A stretch of 56,273 nucleotides of DNA from contig NZ_CAFI01000333.1 in the NCBI RefSeq assembly GCF_000239775.1, positions 1 through 56,273 on the forward strand, read 5' to 3'. Below the pieces are notes generated by a model. It saw only the letters and a program-made list of their open reading frames with translations. It made no database searches and had not been told where the DNA came from. Source of the stretch: Bradyrhizobium sp. ORS 375. GTDB lineage: Bacteria > Pseudomonadota > Alphaproteobacteria > Rhizobiales > Xanthobacteraceae. This document shows, one piece after another, positions 15,921-24,747 of the stretch. The first letter of the stretch is position 1. Each line of letters opens with the position of its first letter. The position numbers and the translations under genes are program-made.

Positions 15921-17339
15921 GTGCAGACGCTTCGCCTGTTGTTCCGCTATTCCCCGCTGAAGATCATCGCTGTTGCTGCCGCGCTCGTGCTCGCGCCGCG
16001 CCTGGCCAATGCCGAGGCGCTGCTGCTCGTCGAGGCCGACTCCGGCAAGGTGCTGGAGGCGCAGAACGCGACCTATCCGTGGTACCCCGCCTCCGTCACC
16101 AAGCTGATGACCGCCTACGTCACGCTGAAGGCGGTGAAGGACGGCAAGGCCTCGCTCGACACGCTGCTGACGGTGTCGCCCACGGCGGCGTCGCAGTCGC
16201 CGTCGAAGATGGGCTACCGGCCGGGCACGCAGATCACCGTCGACAACGCGCTGAAGATGATGCTGGTGAAGTCGGCGAACGACATGGCGGTGGTGCTGGC
16301 GGAAGGCATCGGCGGCTCGATCGACGGCTTCTCGATCATGATGAACGAGACCGCGCAGCGGCTCGGCATGACCCAGACGAGCTACGTCAATCCGAACGGC
16401 CTGCCGGCCGACGGCCAGATCACCTCGGCGCGCGATCTCGCGATCCTCGCGCGCGCCATCATCCGCGACCTGCCGGAATACGAGTACTTCGTCCACATCC
16501 CCTCGATCCGCTACGGGCGCCGCGTGGTGCAGAACTTCAACCGGCTGATCGGACGCTATCCCGGCGCCGACGGCTTCAAGACCGGCTTCATCTGCGCCTC
16601 CGGCTACAATCTGGTGGCGTCGGCGACCCGCAACGGCAAGCGCCTGATCGCGGTCGTGCTCGGCGCCTCCTCGGGCCAGGCGCGCGCCGTGCGCGCGATC
16701 CAGATGCTCGACCGCGGCTTCAACGGCAATCAGCTCAGCTGGCTGAAGGCGCCGCTCGGCAATGTCGAGCAGCTCGTGCCGGTCGATGCCACCCCGCCGA
16801 ACCTGCGCGACGACATGTGCAACGGCCGGCGGCACCGGCCCGCCAGCGATGACGACGGCGAAGAGGCCAGCACCGAGGGCGAGACGACGACCGGCGGCAC
16901 GCTGCTCGCCGGGCTGCAGACCCCGGCGTTGAAGCCATCGGAAATCCTGGCGGCAGCGCCCGCGCCGTCCGAGCCCGTGGTGGTCTATACCGGCCCGACG
17001 CGCACCGGTGCGGCCCTGATCGCCGCCGTGGCCGCTGACGCCGATGCCCAGACCCCGCCGAAGCACCGCGGCAAGAAGGCGCATGCAGCCGCCAAGAAGG
17101 ACGTCGAGCCGGCGACCCGGACGGCGGCCAAGAGCGATGGCGAGGCCAAGCCGGCCACCAAGCCTGACCCCAAAGCAGCCGATGCCAAGCCCGCCGCTGC
17201 GCGGCACGTCGCCGCCAAGCCCGACTCCGCGGCAAAATCAGCGGAAAAACCGGCATCGGACAGCGCGGCGAAGCCCGGCAAGCCCAAGGCGGCCGCCAAG
17301 CCTAAGGCGGACGGCAAGCCGGCACCGAAGAACGGCTGA
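15921..17339 (+). CDS. D-alanyl-D-alanine carboxypeptidase with Ala/Lys/Pro tail
   Basis: This is a penicillin-binding protein of peptidase family S11 (DacA/DacF type) that removes the terminal D-Ala from peptidoglycan stem peptides in the periplasm. A GTG start gives 472 residues with a signal peptide (IIAVAAALVLAPRLANA). Catalytic motifs are S58-V-T-K61 (PASVTKLMTAY), S118-A-N120 and K220-T-G222 (DGFKTGF). After the catalytic domain, from about residue 370, comes a roughly 100-residue tail rich in Ala, Lys and Pro (AAKP-like repeats), unlike the membrane-anchoring helix of E. coli DacA. An upstream frame opens at 15747 but would bury the signal peptide. Confidence 0.92.
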   Translation: MQTLRLLFRYSPLKIIAVAAALVLAPRLANAEALLLVEADSGKVLEAQNATYPWYPASVTKLMTAYVTLKAVKDGKASLDTLLTVSPTAASQSPSKMGYRPGTQITVDNALKMMLVKSANDMAVVLAEGIGGSIDGFSIMMNETAQRLGMTQTSYVNPNGLPADGQITSARDLAILARAIIRDLPEYEYFVHIPSIRYGRRVVQNFNRLIGRYPGADGFKTGFICASGYNLVASATRNGKRLIAVVLGASSGQARAVRAIQMLDRGFNGNQLSWLKAPLGNVEQLVPVDATPPNLRDDMCNGRRHRPASDDDGEEASTEGETTTGGTLLAGLQTPALKPSEILAAAPAPSEPVVVYTGPTRTGAALIAAVAADADAQTPPKHRGKKAHAAAKKDVEPATRTAAKSDGEAKPATKPDPKAADAKPAAARHVAAKPDSAAKSAEKPASDSAAKPGKPKAAAKPKADGKPAPKNG

Positions 17340-17357
17340 TCTCGCGCCGCGTCTGCG

Positions 17358-17385
17358 GCACGGGGGCGTCCCCCGTGTTCACCTT
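17358..17385 (+). terminator. Likely terminator after the carboxypeptidase
   Basis: CACGGGGG (17359-17366) and CCCCCGTG (17370-17377) form an 8-bp GC-rich hairpin with a 3-base loop, followed by a pyrimidine-rich stretch. It lies 19 bases past the stop codon. Confidence 0.6.
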
Positions 17386-17492
17386 CCTCTTTCGTCTACG
17401 CCCCGGCCGCTTGCCTTGCCCGGCCGGAGGTGAGATTTTGGCCGCCGAATGCCGCCCGGAACCGACCGGCGCCGCAGACCCATCAAGCGACC

Positions 17493-17524
17493 ATAAAAGA
17501 CGATCACCATAAGAGACGATCAGG
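17493..17524 (+). repeat. Tandem 16-bp repeat before fadD
   Basis: Two adjacent 16-base units, ATAAAAGACGATCACC (17493-17508) and ATAAGAGACGATCAGG (17509-17524), differ at three positions. The second runs into the AGGAGAGGAAGG Shine-Dalgarno region of the next gene. Confidence 0.7.
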
Positions 17525-17536
17525 AGAGGAAGGTTC

Positions 17537-19228
17537 ATGGAGCGCATCTGGCTCAAGCACTATCCGGCCGGCGTTCCCGCCGATATCGATCCCAGCCAAT
17601 ACCCGTCGCTGGTCGATCTGCTGGAGGAGAGCTTCAAGAAATTCGCCGACCGTCGCGCCTTCATCTGCATGGACAAGGCGATCAGCTACCGCGAGCTCGA
17701 CGAGATGTCGGTCGCGATGGGCGCCTATCTGCAGGGCCTGGGGCTGGCGAAGGGCGCGCGCGTCGCGCTGATGATGCCGAACGTGCTGCAATATCCGATC
17801 GCGATCTCGGCCGTGCTGCGCGCCGGCTACGCGGTGGTCAACGTCAATCCGCTGTACACGCCGCGCGAGCTCGAGCACCAGCTCAAGGATTCCGGCGCCG
17901 AGGCGATCATCGTGCTGGAGAATTTCGCCCACACCGTGCAGCAGGTGGTCGGCCACACCCAGGTCAAGCACATCGTCATCGCCAGCATGGGCGACCTGCT
18001 CGGCTTCAAGGGGGTGATCGTCAATCTCGTCGTCCGCCGCCTGAAGAAGATGGTGCCGGCGTTCTCGCTGCCAGGCGCGGTGCCGTTCAACGACGCGCTC
18101 GCCGCCGGGCGCGGCAAGCGCTTCCAGAAGCCCGTCATCGGTCCCGACGACGTCGCCTTCCTGCAATATACCGGCGGCACCACCGGCGTCTCCAAGGGCG
18201 CCACGCTGCTCCACCGCAACGTCGTCGCCAACGTGCTGCAGAACGATGCCTGGCTGCAGCCGGTCATGGACAAGCCGCCGCATGTCGATCAGCTGCTGAT
18301 CGTCTGCGCGCTGCCGCTCTATCACATCTTCGCGCTGACCTGCTGCTTCCTGCTCGCGGTGCGCGCCGGCGGCGCCAATCTGCTGATTCCCAATCCGCGC
18401 GACATCGCGGGCTTCATCAAGGAGCTGATGAAGTATCAGGTGAACACGTTCCCGGCCGTCAACACGCTGTACAACGGCCTGCTGCATCACCCCGACTTCA
18501 AGAAGATCGACTTCTCCAAGCTGAAGGTCTCCAACGGCGGCGGCATGGCCGTGCAGCGTCCGGTGGCCGAGCAGTGGAAGCAGGTGACGGGCTGCAGCAT
18601 CGCCGAAGGCTATGGCCTGTCGGAGACCGCGCCGGTGCTGACATGCAACGTGCCGACCTCGACCGAGTTCACCGGGACGATCGGCCTGCCGCTGCCCTCG
18701 ACCTTGCTGTCGATCCGCGACGATGACGGCAACGAGGTGCCGCTCGGCCAGCCCGGCGAGATCTGCGCCAAGGGCCCGCAGGTGATGGCCGGCTACTGGA
18801 ACAGGCCTGACGAGACCGCCAAGGTGATGACGTCGGACGGCTTCTTCCGCACCGGTGACGTCGGCGTGATGGCCGCCGACGGCTCGGTCAAGATCGTGGA
18901 TCGCAAGAAGGACATGATCCTGGTCTCCGGCTTCAACGTCTATCCCAACGAGGTCGAGGAGGTCATCGCGACCCATCCGGGCGTGCTCGAAACCGCGGTC
19001 ATCGGGCTGCCGGACGAGAAGACCGGCGAGGTGGTCAAGGCGTTCGTCGTGAAGAAGGATCCCAACCTCACGCCCGAGGACATCATCAAGCACTGCCACG
19101 AGCAGCTGACGAACTACAAGGTGCCCAAGCAGATCGAGTTCAGGACCGAGCTGCCCAAGACCAATGTCGGCAAGATCCTGCGTCGTGAGCTGCGAGACGA
19201 GAAGAAGAATCCGGCGGCCGCGGCTTGA
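17537..19228 (+). CDS. fadD: Long-chain fatty acid--CoA ligase
   Basis: This is an AMP-forming acyl-CoA synthetase of 563 residues that activates fatty acids to acyl-CoA for beta-oxidation or lipid synthesis. The N-terminus MERIWLKHYPAGVPADI is typical of the FadD subgroup. The phosphate-binding loop is YTGGTTGVSK (211-220). Further motifs are EGYGLSETAPVL, the FFRTGDVGVM region, DRKKDMILVSGFNVYPNEVE and the C-terminal catalytic Lys region PKTNVGKILRREL. It has a strong Shine-Dalgarno (AGGAGAGGAAGG). It is single, with a peroxiredoxin gene 141 bases downstream. Confidence 0.93.
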   Translation: MERIWLKHYPAGVPADIDPSQYPSLVDLLEESFKKFADRRAFICMDKAISYRELDEMSVAMGAYLQGLGLAKGARVALMMPNVLQYPIAISAVLRAGYAVVNVNPLYTPRELEHQLKDSGAEAIIVLENFAHTVQQVVGHTQVKHIVIASMGDLLGFKGVIVNLVVRRLKKMVPAFSLPGAVPFNDALAAGRGKRFQKPVIGPDDVAFLQYTGGTTGVSKGATLLHRNVVANVLQNDAWLQPVMDKPPHVDQLLIVCALPLYHIFALTCCFLLAVRAGGANLLIPNPRDIAGFIKELMKYQVNTFPAVNTLYNGLLHHPDFKKIDFSKLKVSNGGGMAVQRPVAEQWKQVTGCSIAEGYGLSETAPVLTCNVPTSTEFTGTIGLPLPSTLLSIRDDDGNEVPLGQPGEICAKGPQVMAGYWNRPDETAKVMTSDGFFRTGDVGVMAADGSVKIVDRKKDMILVSGFNVYPNEVEEVIATHPGVLETAVIGLPDEKTGEVVKAFVVKKDPNLTPEDIIKHCHEQLTNYKVPKQIEFRTELPKTNVGKILRRELRDEKKNPAAAA

Positions 19229-19274
19229 TCCGTTGGCGGCGCAACACCGTTGTGCGATGACGGAGTCGTGATCA

Positions 19275-19304
19275 CGGCGGGCCGTTGCCGTTTGCGGCCC
19301 GCCG
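19275..19304 (+). terminator. Possible hairpin after fadD
   Basis: A perfect 10-bp inverted repeat, CGGCGGGCCG and CGGCCCGCCG with a 10-base loop, lies 46 bases after the fadD stop. There is no T-run, so termination is uncertain; it may be a pause or stability element. Confidence 0.45.
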
Positions 19305-19369
19305 CATAGTGTAGCGCGCCACGCGCGAGACACGCTCGCAAGACACATCCAGGGGAAGGAGTAACTCGA

Positions 19370-19855
19370 ATGACCATTCAGGTTGGCGATCAGCTGCCGC
19401 AGGCCCAGTTCCGCGTCATGACCGGCGAAGGCCCGCAGGTCAAAACCACCGACGATATCTTCAAGGGCAAGAAGGTCGCGCTGTTCGCGGTGCCCGGCGC
19501 CTACACCGGCACCTGCCACAAGATGCATCTGCCGAGCATCTTCCTCAACGCCTATGCGATGAAGGACAAGGGCGTCGACAGCATCGCGATCGTCTCGGTC
19601 AACGACGCCTTCGTGATGAACGCCTGGAAGCGCGACACCGACCAGCGCGACGAGGCCGTGTTCCTGGCCGACGGCAATGCCGAGTTCACCAAGGCCATCG
19701 GCATGGAGCTCGACGCCTCCGGTGCCGGCCTCGGCATCCGCTCCAAGCGCTACTCGATGCTGGTCGAGGACGGCAAGGTGACGAAGCTGAACCTCGAAGC
19801 CGCGCCGGGCAAGGTCGAGGTCTCCGGCGGCGACACGCTGCTCGGGCAGCTGTGA
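19370..19855 (+). CDS. Peroxiredoxin (Prx5/AhpE-like)
   Basis: This is a thiol peroxidase of the atypical Prx5 subfamily, 161 residues, the normal length. It reduces peroxides in the cytoplasm using the peroxidatic Cys49 in PGAYTGTCHKMHLP, a variant of the usual PGAFTPTCS motif. Other family marks are VPGAYT, IVSVNDAFVMNAW and the C-terminal EVSGGDTLL. No obvious resolving cysteine is present (Cys49 is the only Cys), so an external thiol such as glutaredoxin or glutathione is probably the reductant. The Shine-Dalgarno is AAGGAG. Confidence 0.92.
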   Translation: MTIQVGDQLPQAQFRVMTGEGPQVKTTDDIFKGKKVALFAVPGAYTGTCHKMHLPSIFLNAYAMKDKGVDSIAIVSVNDAFVMNAWKRDTDQRDEAVFLADGNAEFTKAIGMELDASGAGLGIRSKRYSMLVEDGKVTKLNLEAAPGKVEVSGGDTLLGQL

Positions 19856-19882
19856 GTTAGAGCGCTTTGCTGTAGATGATCA

Positions 19883-19957
19883 GTCGTTCCGGGGCGCGAA
19901 GCGAACCCGGAACCTCGAGATTCCGGGTTCGACGCTGACGCGTCGCCCCGGAATGAC
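19883..19957. repeat. Dispersed intergenic repeat, family A copy 2
   Basis: This short copy has ends GTCGTTCCGGGGC and GCCCCGGAATGAC and an internal palindrome (GGAACCTCGAGATTCC). It lies between convergent genes and may act in bidirectional termination. Confidence 0.8.
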
Positions 19958-19984
19958 GGCGGTCACTCGCAACAGAAGAAGACC

Positions 19985-20449
19985 TCAGCCCCGCACGTTC
20001 TTCTGCATCCGCGCCATCGCCACGCCATCGCGCGCCAGCTGGTCGGCGCGCTCGTTCTCCGGGTGGCCGGCGTGGCCCTTGACCCAGTGCCAGGTGATCT
20101 TGTGCGGCTTCAGCGCGGTGTCGAGGCGCTGCCAGAGCTCGGCGTTCTTGACCGGCTTCTTGTCGGCGGTCTTCCAGCCGTTGCGCTTCCAGCCGTGGAT
20201 CCAGCCGGTGATGCCCTGACGGACATATTGGCTGTCGGTGTAGAGCTCGACCTGACAGGACTTCTTCAGCGCCTCCAGCGCCGAGATCGCGGCCATCAGC
20301 TCCATGCGGTTGTTGGTGGTGTGCGGCTCGCCGCCCTTCAGCTCCTTCTCCTTGTCGCCGAAGCGCAGGATCGCGCCCCAGCCGCCCGGGCCGGGATTTC
20401 CCGAGCAGGCGCCATCCGTGAAGATGCTGACGACCGGAAGCTCGCTCAT
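19985..20449 (-). CDS. rnhA: Ribonuclease HI
   Basis: This enzyme cleaves the RNA strand of RNA-DNA hybrids in replication and R-loop removal. The 154-residue product has the family length and all acidic active-site residues: D12 in [17 protein letters not shown]50 in TTNNRMEL, D72 in YTDSQYV and D136 in NERADQLA, plus the flap His in [10 protein letters not shown]. The ATG overlaps the thrB stop by four bases, giving translational coupling. Confidence 0.97.
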   Translation of the reverse strand: MSELPVVSIFTDGACSGNPGPGGWGAILRFGDKEKELKGGEPHTTNNRMELMAAISALEALKKSCQVELYTDSQYVRQGITGWIHGWKRNGWKTADKKPVKNAELWQRLDTALKPHKITWHWVKGHAGHPENERADQLARDGVAMARMQKNVRG

Positions 20450-21417
20450 GCCGATGCTCCGATGCCGTAATCGCGCGCGCTGGTCACCGCCTGGTGGAAG
20501 CGCAGCTTGCGGACATATTCGAGCGGGTCCTTCGGCTTCACCAGCGCGCCGGCGGGCACGTTGAGCCAGTCGACCAGGCGCGTCAGCAGGAAGCGGATCG
20601 CGGCGCCGCGCGCCAGCAATGGCAGCGCCTCGAGCTCGGCCTCCGACAGCGGTCGCGCCCGGCCATAGGCATTGAAGAAGGCGCGCGCCTTGGTGACGTT
20701 GAGAGAATGATCGGCCTCGAAGCACCAGGCGTTCAGGCAGATCGCGACGTCATAGGCGAGGATGTCATTGCAGGAGAACGGAAAGTCGATCAGCCCCGAC
20801 AAATGATCGCCGAGGAAGAACACGTTGTCCGGGAACAGGTCGGCGTGGATGACGCCCTCCGGCAGATGCGTCGGCCAGGTGCGTGCGAGCAGATCGAGCT
20901 CGGTCGAGAGCAGCGCGGACAGCCCGGGCTGCACGGTGTCGGCGCGATCGGCGGCCTGGGCGAACAGTGACTGCCAGCCCGAGACCGACAGCGGGTTCTT
21001 GCGTACCAGCGGGAAATCGCGCCCTGCGAGATGCATCCGCGCCAGCGCCTCTCCGACCCCGGCGCAATGCACGACCGCCGGCTTGCGCGGCCACATGCCT
21101 TCGAGGAAGTTGATGATCGCGGCCGGGCGGCCCGACAGGCTCGAATAGACCGCGCCGTCGCGGTTGCGCGCCGGTTGCGGGCAGCTGACGCCGCGCTCGG
21201 CGAGATGCGCCATCAGGCCGAGAAAATACGGCAGATCGTCCACCGCCACGCGCTTCTCATAGAGCGTGAGGATGTAGGAGCCCTTGGTGGTGTGGAGCAG
21301 GAAGTTGGAGTTTTCGACGCCCTCGGCGATGCCCTTGTAGGAGAGCAGCTCGCCGATGTCGTAGGTCTTGAGAAAGTCCGCAAGCTCGTCGGCGGCGACG
21401 TCGGTGTAGACCGCCAT
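20446..21417 (-). CDS. thrB: Homoserine kinase (type II, APH-like)
   Basis: This enzyme phosphorylates homoserine in threonine synthesis. The 323-residue product is the aminoglycoside-phosphotransferase-fold type common in alpha- and gammaproteobacteria, not the GHMP type. Seen are [20 protein letters not shown] at the start, [20 protein letters not shown], the catalytic loop [13 protein letters not shown] (Brenner motif) and the metal-binding [17 protein letters not shown]. An AGGA sits seven bases before the ATG. The gene lies between ispH and rnhA on one strand, an order common in Bradyrhizobium relatives. Confidence 0.95.
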   Translation of the reverse strand: MAVYTDVAADELADFLKTYDIGELLSYKGIAEGVENSNFLLHTTKGSYILTLYEKRVAVDDLPYFLGLMAHLAERGVSCPQPARNRDGAVYSSLSGRPAAIINFLEGMWPRKPAVVHCAGVGEALARMHLAGRDFPLVRKNPLSVSGWQSLFAQAADRADTVQPGLSALLSTELDLLARTWPTHLPEGVIHADLFPDNVFFLGDHLSGLIDFPFSCNDILAYDVAICLNAWCFEADHSLNVTKARAFFNAYGRARPLSEAELEALPLLARGAAIRFLLTRLVDWLNVPAGALVKPKDPLEYVRKLRFHQAVTSARDYGIGASA

Positions 21418-21433
21418 GCGCTGTCCTGATTCT

Positions 21434-21472
21434 CGAAGTTCGCCGGCCCCACCTCCCCCGACGCGAACTTCG
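21434..21472 (-). promoter_or_regulatory. Leader hairpin upstream of thrB
   Basis: CGAAGTTCGC (21434-21443) and GCGAACTTCG (21463-21472) form a perfect 10-bp stem. It ends 17 bases before the thrB start, and the 19-base loop on the minus strand contains GGGGGAGG. It may affect thrB expression; its role is unknown. Confidence 0.5.
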
Positions 21473-21511
21473 TCACCGGGGCGGATCAATGGACCTTTCA
21501 TCGCGCATGCC

Positions 21512-21537
21512 GGCGCATCGTTCAAGACCGATGCGCC
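21512..21537 (-). terminator. Hairpin after ispH, possible terminator
   Basis: GGCGCATCG and CGATGCGCC pair perfectly (9 bp, 8-base loop), 38 bases beyond the ispH stop. No T-run follows on the minus strand, so it may be Rho-assisted termination, attenuation or an mRNA-stability element. Confidence 0.45.
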
Positions 21538-21574
21538 ACCGCGGGCCGATAAAGAACAATCGCGGGCGGAGGTC

Positions 21575-22558
21575 TTACTCGGCCGCCGCTTCCGGCCGCA
21601 ACGAGCGCGGCAGCGGGAAGAACTCGTTCTCCTCGGCCGCCGAGACGGTCTCGACATGCAGCACATAGCGCTCGGCGAACGCGCCCATGATCTCCTCGAC
21701 AATCACCTCGGGGGCCGAGGCGCCGGCGGTGATGCCAAGGCTCTTGATGCCCTCAAAGCGCTTCCAGTCGATGTCCGAGGCCCGCTGCGCCAGCACCGCG
21801 ATCGGGCAGCCCTCGCGCTCGGCGACCTCGCGCAGGCGCTGCGAATTCGACGAATTCGGCGCGCCGACCACGATCAGCGCATCGACCACCGGCGCCACCT
21901 TCTTCACCGCCAGCTGGCGGTTGGTGGTGGCGTAGCAGATGTCTTCCTTGTGCGGGCCCGAGATATTCGGGAAGCGGCCCTTGAGCACCGCCACGATGTC
22001 GGCGGTATCGTCGATCGACAGCGTAGTCTGGGTCACGAAAGCGAGGTTGTTCGGGTCCTTCGGGGTGAAGGTCGCCGCGTCCTCGGCGGTCTCGATCAGG
22101 GTCACGGCGCCGGGCGGCAGCTGGCCGACGGTGCCGACCACCTCCGGATGGTGGGAATGGCCGATCAGCAGGATCTCGCGCCCACGCTTGAAATGGATCG
22201 CCGCCTCGCGGTGGACCTTGGTGACCAGCGGGCAGGTCGCGTCCAGCGAGAAGAAATTGCGCGCCTGGGCCTCGGCGGGAACCGACTTCGGCACACCATG
22301 GGCGGAAAACACCACCGGTGCGTTGGTACTGTCGGGGATCTCGGCCAATTCCTCCACGAAGATGGCGCCCTTGGTCTTCAGGCTGTCGACGACGTATTTA
22401 TTGTGCACGATCTCGTGGCGGACATAGACCGGGGCGCCATAGATGGCGAGCGCCCGTTCCACGGTATCGATGGCGCGGACCACGCCGGCGCAGAAGCCGC
22501 GCGGCGAGCAGAGCACGATTTTGAGGTCTGGTTTGGCTGCCATCGGGTGATCTGACAT
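21575..22558 (-). CDS. ispH: 4-hydroxy-3-methylbut-2-enyl diphosphate reductase IspH
   Basis: This 4Fe-4S enzyme makes IPP and DMAPP in the last step of the MEP isoprenoid pathway. The 327-residue product carries the three cluster cysteines: C23 in [15 protein letters not shown]109 in [13 protein letters not shown] and C208 in [11 protein letters not shown]. It also has the substrate-site motifs [16 protein letters not shown] and [12 protein letters not shown]. The upstream frame extends to 22645 but adds a Pro-rich stretch without family similarity. ATGs at 22558 and 22543 are both plausible, and neither has a clear Shine-Dalgarno. Confidence 0.95.
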   Translation of the reverse strand: MSDHPMAAKPDLKIVLCSPRGFCAGVVRAIDTVERALAIYGAPVYVRHEIVHNKYVVDSLKTKGAIFVEELAEIPDSTNAPVVFSAHGVPKSVPAEAQARNFFSLDATCPLVTKVHREAAIHFKRGREILLIGHSHHPEVVGTVGQLPPGAVTLIETAEDAATFTPKDPNNLAFVTQTTLSIDDTADIVAVLKGRFPNISGPHKEDICYATTNRQLAVKKVAPVVDALIVVGAPNSSNSQRLREVAEREGCPIAVLAQRASDIDWKRFEGIKSLGITAGASAPEVIVEEIMGAFAERYVLHVETVSAAEENEFFPLPRSLRPEAAAE

Positions 22559-22843
22559 GGGCTGATCTAAGGGCCTGATCTGTGCGGGCTGGTTGCGGCG
22601 ACCGGAGCACCCCGGGCCGGCAAGCGGGGGCGGTCGAGACGGCACGGCTTCGAGCTAGATTGCGTTTGAGTAGGACGCTTTCGAATAGGACTTGGGACTG
22701 CTTTCGAGCCCTGTCAAGGCCGTTTTCGTCAGGCCATTGCGCCCTGCCCCCGGGACGGCTTATATAGGGCGAATTCCCCGTCATCGCCGATGACCGCAGG
22801 TTTCGCCTCCCAGGGCCGGGGCGGAGCACAAAGGAGATTTGCC

Positions 22844-23539
22844 ATGAGCAACGCCCCGCTGATGCCGAAGGCAACTGCCGTGTGGCTGGTCGACAATACC
22901 GCGCTGACCTTCGACCAGGTCGCCGATTTTACCAAGATGCACCCGCTGGAGGTGCGCGCCATCGCCGACGGCGACGCCGCCCAGGGCATCAAGGGCATGG
23001 ACCCGATCTCGACCGGCCAGCTCACCCGCGAGGAGATCGAGAAGGCCGAGCGCGACCCGAATTACCGGCTCCGCCTGCAGGAGAGCAAGGTCGTGCTGCC
23101 GCCGCAGCCGAAGCGCAAGGGGCCGCGCTACACCCCGGTGTCGCGCCGCCATGAGCGCCCGAGCGCCATCCTCTGGCTGGTGCGGAACCATCCCGAGCTG
23201 AAGGACGCGCAGATCATGCGTCTGGTCGGCACCACCAAGACCACCATCGCCAGCGTCCGCGACCGCACCCATTGGAACGCGCAGACCCTGACGCCGATGG
23301 ATCCGGTGACGCTTGGCCTGTGCTCGCAGATCGAGCTCGATTTCGAGGTGCAGCGCGCCGCCAAGGAGAAGCCGCTCGACGCCAACTACAGCGGCGCTAC
23401 GCTGCTGCCGGCTTCCGAGACCACCCGCAAGGACGAGTACGAGCCGGCCGGCCGCGACGAGGACGACCTCAACGTCGACGCCGTGTTCGCCAAGCTCAAG
23501 ACCATCGGCGGCAAGAAGCACGACGAGGACGAGGAGTAA
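22844..23539 (+). CDS. trcR: Cell cycle transcriptional regulator TrcR (DUF1013)
   Basis: This 231-residue protein belongs to the DUF1013 family, annotated in alphaproteobacteria as the cell-cycle regulator TrcR. Recognised by the start MSNAPLMPKATAVWLVDNTAL, the TFDQVADFTKMHPLEVRAIA helix-turn-helix-like region (about residues 25-44), and the central SAILWLVRNHPELKDAQIMR and LVGTTKTTIASVRDRTHWN segments. It ends in an acidic tail. It has a textbook Shine-Dalgarno (AAAGGAG) eight bases from the ATG. The gene is single and divergent from ispH. With minCDE and its CtrA sites, it is a second cell-cycle element in the window. Confidence 0.88.
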   Translation: MSNAPLMPKATAVWLVDNTALTFDQVADFTKMHPLEVRAIADGDAAQGIKGMDPISTGQLTREEIEKAERDPNYRLRLQESKVVLPPQPKRKGPRYTPVSRRHERPSAILWLVRNHPELKDAQIMRLVGTTKTTIASVRDRTHWNAQTLTPMDPVTLGLCSQIELDFEVQRAAKEKPLDANYSGATLLPASETTRKDEYEPAGRDEDDLNVDAVFAKLKTIGGKKHDEDEE

Positions 23540-23614
23540 ACGCGAGGGCGTCCGACGCGCCTCAATATCATCTCGACCTCGCTCCTGGCACCGGTGCGCG
23601 AAACAATGCTCGGT

Positions 23615-23771
23615 GTCGTCCCGGACAAGCCTGCCGACGCGTAGCGGCGGCGGGCGCAGATCCGGGACCCATAACCACAGGGCGACGAAACGGCCCAGGC
23701 TGGTTGTGACTCAGCGCATCTGTCCTCACTCCTGCTGCGGCGTATGGGTCCCGGCTCAAGGCCGGGACGAC
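23615..23771. repeat. Dispersed intergenic repeat, family D
   Basis: The element is bounded by GTCGTCCCGG and CCGGGACGAC. Inner inverted arms GGGACCCATA and TATGGGTCCC surround a middle of about 70 bases. A minimal element with the same ends lies at 36488-36509. Confidence 0.75.
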
Positions 23772-23843
23772 AGCGATGGGGAGGCGCGAGCTCACCTCAA
23801 GCTGATAGTTTGGCTGCCGAAAACCTCTAAAAGACGCTCCCGA

Positions 23844-23874
23844 AAAAAATGGCGCCGGGGATGCCGGCGCCATG
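23844..23874 (-). terminator. Intrinsic terminator of ompW
   Basis: ATGGCGCCGG (23850-23859) pairs with CCGGCGCCAT (23865-23874), and on the minus strand the stem is followed by seven T residues. It lies 24 bases past the ompW stop. Confidence 0.92.
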
Positions 23875-23898
23875 CAAGTCTGGGAGGAACGCAACAAA

Positions 23899-24630
23899 TC
23901 AGAACTTGTAGGTGATGCCGGCGCCGACCAGCCACGGGTCGATGTTGGCGCGGCCGGTGACGGGAATCGCACCGTTGACGGTCGCCGAGTAGTTCGGCTG
24001 CAGCCACAACTTCTTGACGTCGACGTTGAAGCCCCAGTGCCGGTCGAGCATGTAGTCGAAGCCGAACTGGACCGCGGCGCCCCACTGATTCGAGATGTGC
24101 AGGTTGGTCACGGCGAGGCCGTTGAACACCTGGTTGGCCGCGCTCTGATTATAGAACACCGTGTAGTTCACGCCGGCGCCGACATACGGCTTGAACGCAC
24201 CGAAATCGGTGAAGTGATATTGCAGCGTCAGGGTCGGCGGCAGCAGCCAGGCCTTGCCGACATTGAGGCCGTCGAGCGCGCCGGTGCCGCTGATCGAGTG
24301 ACGGGTGACGCCGAGGATCAGCTCGGCCGCGATGTTCTTGGTGAAGAAGTAGCTGATGTCGAGCTCGGGCACGACCTGATTGGAGATCTTCAGGCCGGAG
24401 TTCGGCGACGACAGCGCCGGCACGCCGGCGACGTTCACGGTCGATCCGCCGGCGTCCGGCAGCACGCCGAGCGCGCGGACGCGGATCATCCAGGGATTCC
24501 ATGCCTCGACCACCGGCGCCTTGGTATAGACCGGCGCCGCCGGCAGATCGGCTGCCTGCGCAGAGCCCGTCGCTCCGCAGATCGCCGCCAGCACCAGCAT
24601 CGACGACGAGAGTTGGAAGGTTCTATTCAT
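23899..24630 (-). CDS. ompW: OmpW family outer membrane protein
   Basis: This is an eight-stranded beta-barrel of 243 residues in the outer membrane; E. coli OmpW forms a narrow hydrophobic channel. The signal peptide (MLVLAAICGATGSAQA) is followed by WMIRVRALGVLPD, the family start of the barrel. Family motifs PELDISYFFTKNIAAELI and PPTLTLQYHF and the AFKPYVGAGVNYTVFY strand follow. The terminal residues YKF give the C-terminal Phe needed for assembly. A perfect FNR/FixK-type box lies about 110 bases upstream. The gene has its own terminator, so it is monocistronic. Confidence 0.93.
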   Translation of the reverse strand: MNRTFQLSSSMLVLAAICGATGSAQAADLPAAPVYTKAPVVEAWNPWMIRVRALGVLPDAGGSTVNVAGVPALSSPNSGLKISNQVVPELDISYFFTKNIAAELILGVTRHSISGTGALDGLNVGKAWLLPPTLTLQYHFTDFGAFKPYVGAGVNYTVFYNQSAANQVFNGLAVTNLHISNQWGAAVQFGFDYMLDRHWGFNVDVKKLWLQPNYSATVNGAIPVTGRANIDPWLVGAGITYKF

Positions 24631-24733
24631 CGAGATCCCCATAGCCACACTTGAGCTGCACTTCCGCTCAGTTCGCGCAGGCAAGCCGCGCTCTTGCGGT
24701 CACAGATGTGGCAGGGACGCCATGGCGTTGGAT

Positions 24734-24747
24734 TTGATCTCAATCAA
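24734..24747 (-). promoter_or_regulatory. FNR/FixK-type box upstream of ompW
   Basis: The sequence TTGATCTCAATCAA matches the full anaerobox consensus TTGAT-N4-ATCAA. Its centre is 110 bases before the ompW ATG, so a class II promoter (site near -41) would give a leader of about 70 bases. FNR activates ompW in enterobacteria; the binding factor here would be FixK2 or FnrN, which is inferred. Confidence 0.75.

Larger units (their letters stand above)
23540..23898. other. Intergenic gap with repeat and terminator
   Basis: This 359-base gap between convergent genes holds a dispersed repeat (23615-23771) and the ompW terminator (23844-23874). No coding frame looks real. Confidence 0.7.
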
